From assembly GCA_964517175.1 (NCBI GenBank), contig CAZFBU010000056.1, positions 1 through 24,719 on the forward strand: 24,719 nt of DNA. Direction: 5' to 3'. This document shows, one piece after another, positions 23,213-24,719 of the stretch; within the stretch, counting starts at the first letter, position 1, and each line of letters begins with the position of its first letter. The DNA comes from JADJNW01 sp964517175. GTDB lineage: Bacteria; Bacteroidota; Bacteroidia; Chitinophagales; Saprospiraceae. The notes below the pieces were generated by a model. That model did not search any database, had not been told where the DNA came from, and worked only from the letters and a program-made list of their open reading frames with translations. The translations under genes and the position numbers were made by a program.

Positions 23213-24634
23213 ATGAAAAAATTCAAATATATCTATTTACTTTCTTTGCTCCTGGTATTTACAGCCTGCGACGACTTGCTGGATGTAGAGCCGGAACAAT
23301 CTCTTTCTATACCTGCCGCCTTTAGCGATGAAAATACGGCTTTTGCTTCCTTGATGGGGGTATATAGCGCCGCCCAGGACAATGATGTACTTGGCTCGGT
23401 AACGGCAATGCTCTCGGAAACCATGTCGGACAATGTCCGATTTGTGGGTTCTTTCCCTACTTTTCAGGAAGTAAATAACTACGTTATTATTTCTACAAAT
23501 GGTAGTATTCGTAGCATTTGGCGCGATCATTACGAAGGTATTCTGGCTGCCAATGCGGTGATCGCGAATATGCCAAACGTGGATGATCCAGGTCTTACCG
23601 AAGCCGAACGTGCTCAATACATTGGCGAAGCAAAATTTATGCGTGCTTTGTTTTATTTCAATTTGGTCACCCACTTTGCGCAGCCTTTCAATGTATCAAA
23701 TGGGAATACGCCGGGTGTGCCATTGGTACTGACACCGGATATTTTTGACGGTAAGCAAATTTTGCCAGCGAGAAATTCGGTAGCTGAAGTATATGCTCAA
23801 ATCGAAAAAGATTTGACCGAAGCATTGGCAGCCGTGCCAGACAGCTATGGTAATGCGGACCAAACCCGCGGCAGAGCTACTAAAGGTGCTGCAAACGGTT
23901 TGCTAAGTCGCTTGCATCTTTACCGAGGCGAATGGGCGCAAGCTGCTCAGTTCGCAGAAGCTGTACTTGCCAATAAGGATTTGTACAACTTGGCTTCCGG
24001 TTATGCTTTTTGGGATGGCAATACTTCCGAAGATGTATTTTCCATTCAGAATACGACCAACGATGGAAGTGGTTGGGATTTGTACTATCTACCTGCCAAT
24101 AGAGGTGGTCGCGGTGATGCGCCTTACTCTGATGATCTGTTGGCTGCTTTCGATCAGGATAATGATTTACGTTTCACTACTTTGACGTTCTCTGGTACCG
24201 ATGCGGCCGGAAACCCGGCAATTTTTACCAATAAATTTCCGAATGGTATCACGAATTCTGATAACGGACCAATCGTTCGGGTCACAGAAATGGTACTCAA
24301 TAAAGCGGAAGCATTGGTCAAAAATACCAACAGCGTAGATGAAGAGGCAATCATGTTATTGAATCAATTGTTGGTACGTGCTGGTTTACCAGCAGTTGCC
24401 GCTGGCGATTTTGCCGATGCGCAGGCATTGATCGACCGCATCCTGGTGGAAAGAAGAAAGGAATTGTGCTTTGAAGGACATCGCCGTATGGACTTACTGC
24501 GCAACGGCTTGCCACTGCGTACTTCTGGACCGGGTGCTGGCGAATCCAGCCCGGGCGATCCAAAAGTCGTCTTCCCGATTCCACAACGCGATATTGATCT
24601 CGGTTCTTCGCTTCCGCAGAACCCAGGTTACTAA
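23213..24634 (+). CDS. SusD/RagB-family nutrient-binding outer-membrane lipoprotein
   Basis: 473 residues from ATG 23213. A lipoprotein signal ends in lipobox FTAC with Cys19, followed by Asp-Asp, in keeping with surface-exposed lipoproteins of this phylum. The protein is the lid that captures nutrient above the SusC channel. SusD landmarks are DDLLDVEPEQSL just after the Cys, IWRDHYEGILAANAVI (about 102-117), the helical AEAKFMRALFYFNLV-type repeat (IGEAKFMRALFYFNLVTHF), RGRATKGAANGLLSRLHLYRG, the C-terminal ILVERRKELCFEGHRRMDLLR, and the ending IPQRDIDL...NPGY. An in-frame TTG lies upstream at 23204 but ATG is preferred. It is complete, with a terminator after it, so the operon likely ends here. 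Confidence 0.94.
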   Translation: MKKFKYIYLLSLLLVFTACDDLLDVEPEQSLSIPAAFSDENTAFASLMGVYSAAQDNDVLGSVTAMLSETMSDNVRFVGSFPTFQEVNNYVIISTNGSIRSIWRDHYEGILAANAVIANMPNVDDPGLTEAERAQYIGEAKFMRALFYFNLVTHFAQPFNVSNGNTPGVPLVLTPDIFDGKQILPARNSVAEVYAQIEKDLTEALAAVPDSYGNADQTRGRATKGAANGLLSRLHLYRGEWAQAAQFAEAVLANKDLYNLASGYAFWDGNTSEDVFSIQNTTNDGSGWDLYYLPANRGGRGDAPYSDDLLAAFDQDNDLRFTTLTFSGTDAAGNPAIFTNKFPNGITNSDNGPIVRVTEMVLNKAEALVKNTNSVDEEAIMLLNQLLVRAGLPAVAAGDFADAQALIDRILVERRKELCFEGHRRMDLLRNGLPLRTSGPGAGESSPGDPKVVFPIPQRDIDLGSSLPQNPGY

Positions 24635-24646
24635 TATCTTACCATT

Positions 24647-24682
24647 CTCTGCTTGAATGGAGAACTCTGCTTGAATGGAGAA
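24647..24682. repeat. Two tandem 18-bp copies
   Basis: ctctgcttgaatggagaa occurs twice back to back (24647-24664 and 24665-24682) in the susD 3' untranslated region, ending at the base of the terminator stem. The first copy with its preceding ccatt can fold as ccattc/gaatgg. It is probably a recent local duplication. Confidence 0.8.
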
Positions 24683-24717
24683 AGCTCCTGTCGGTTGGTA
24701 CTGGCAGGGGCTTTTTT
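24682..24717 (+). terminator. Intrinsic terminator after susD
   Basis: aagctcctgtc (24682-24692) pairs with ggcaggggctt (24703-24713) with two G-U pairs, around a 10-nt loop, and is followed by a T-run to 24717. It lies about 50 bp after the SusD stop codon. Confidence 0.8.
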
Positions 24718-24719
24718 AT

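Noticed and set aside
1..24719. A novel multi-gene defence, biosynthetic or mobile system
   Set aside because: All gene groups fit known types (efflux cluster, SusC/SusD pair, housekeeping genes), strands switch often, and no nuclease, transposase, NRPS/PKS or toxin-antitoxin arrangement is present.

Overview
This 24.7 kb window looks like chromosomal DNA from a member of the Bacteroidota, possibly Saprospiria/Lewinella-like (the class is inference). The evidence is an adjacent SusC/SusD outer-membrane pair, AT-rich leaders without clear Shine-Dalgarno sequences, several matches to the Bacteroidota -7 promoter box TAnnTTTG, and a set of proteins common in that phylum (DUF2911 lipoprotein, PqqB-like metallo-hydrolase, GbsR-type regulator ahead of an RND pump). 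No tRNA, rRNA, CRISPR array, transposase, integrase or phage gene is visible.

Layout. 1-374 is non-coding and holds a 164-bp imperfect palindrome. 375-3203 carries three minus-strand genes: a sulfotransferase, a PqqB-like MBL-fold hydrolase and a protein with a possible nuclease-A-inhibitor-like C-terminus. Two REP-like hairpins lie between the last two. 3351-5981 is a convergent pair: a secreted class C beta-lactamase-type serine hydrolase and a D-2-hydroxyacid dehydrogenase. 6325-12771 is a plus-strand efflux cluster: GbsR/MarR-type regulator, TolC-type outer-membrane channel, periplasmic adaptor and RND permease, closed by an intrinsic terminator. A palindrome sits on the regulator's promoter. 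12975-15552 is a DUF2911 lipoprotein convergent with GTP-dependent PEP carboxykinase, sharing a bidirectional terminator. 15894-18521 holds a DUF2183 (App1-like) phosphatase, a DUF4174 protein on the opposite strand that abuts it stop-to-stop, and an unrecognised secreted protein with an SH3-like segment. 18591-20382 has a PIG3-type quinone oxidoreductase and GTP cyclohydrolase II (ribA), both minus strand. 20736-24634 is a SusC/SusD nutrient-uptake pair with a long structured leader; its SusC gene is interrupted by 100 N.

How the genes work together. Two groups are clearly functional units: the four-gene efflux cluster (regulator, channel, adaptor, pump), and the SusC/SusD pair, a TonB-dependent channel with its surface lipoprotein lid. 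The remainder are ordinary metabolic or envelope genes (gluconeogenesis, riboflavin synthesis, reductases, hydrolases) with no obvious link to one another.

I did not find a convincing new multi-gene system. The most interesting signals are non-coding: the 164-bp palindrome, the paired hairpins with compensatory stem changes, the palindrome centred on the efflux regulator's promoter, and a 111-bp inverted repeat inside the efflux operon. Start codons were moved from the longest possible frame to an internal ATG for several genes; each entry says why.
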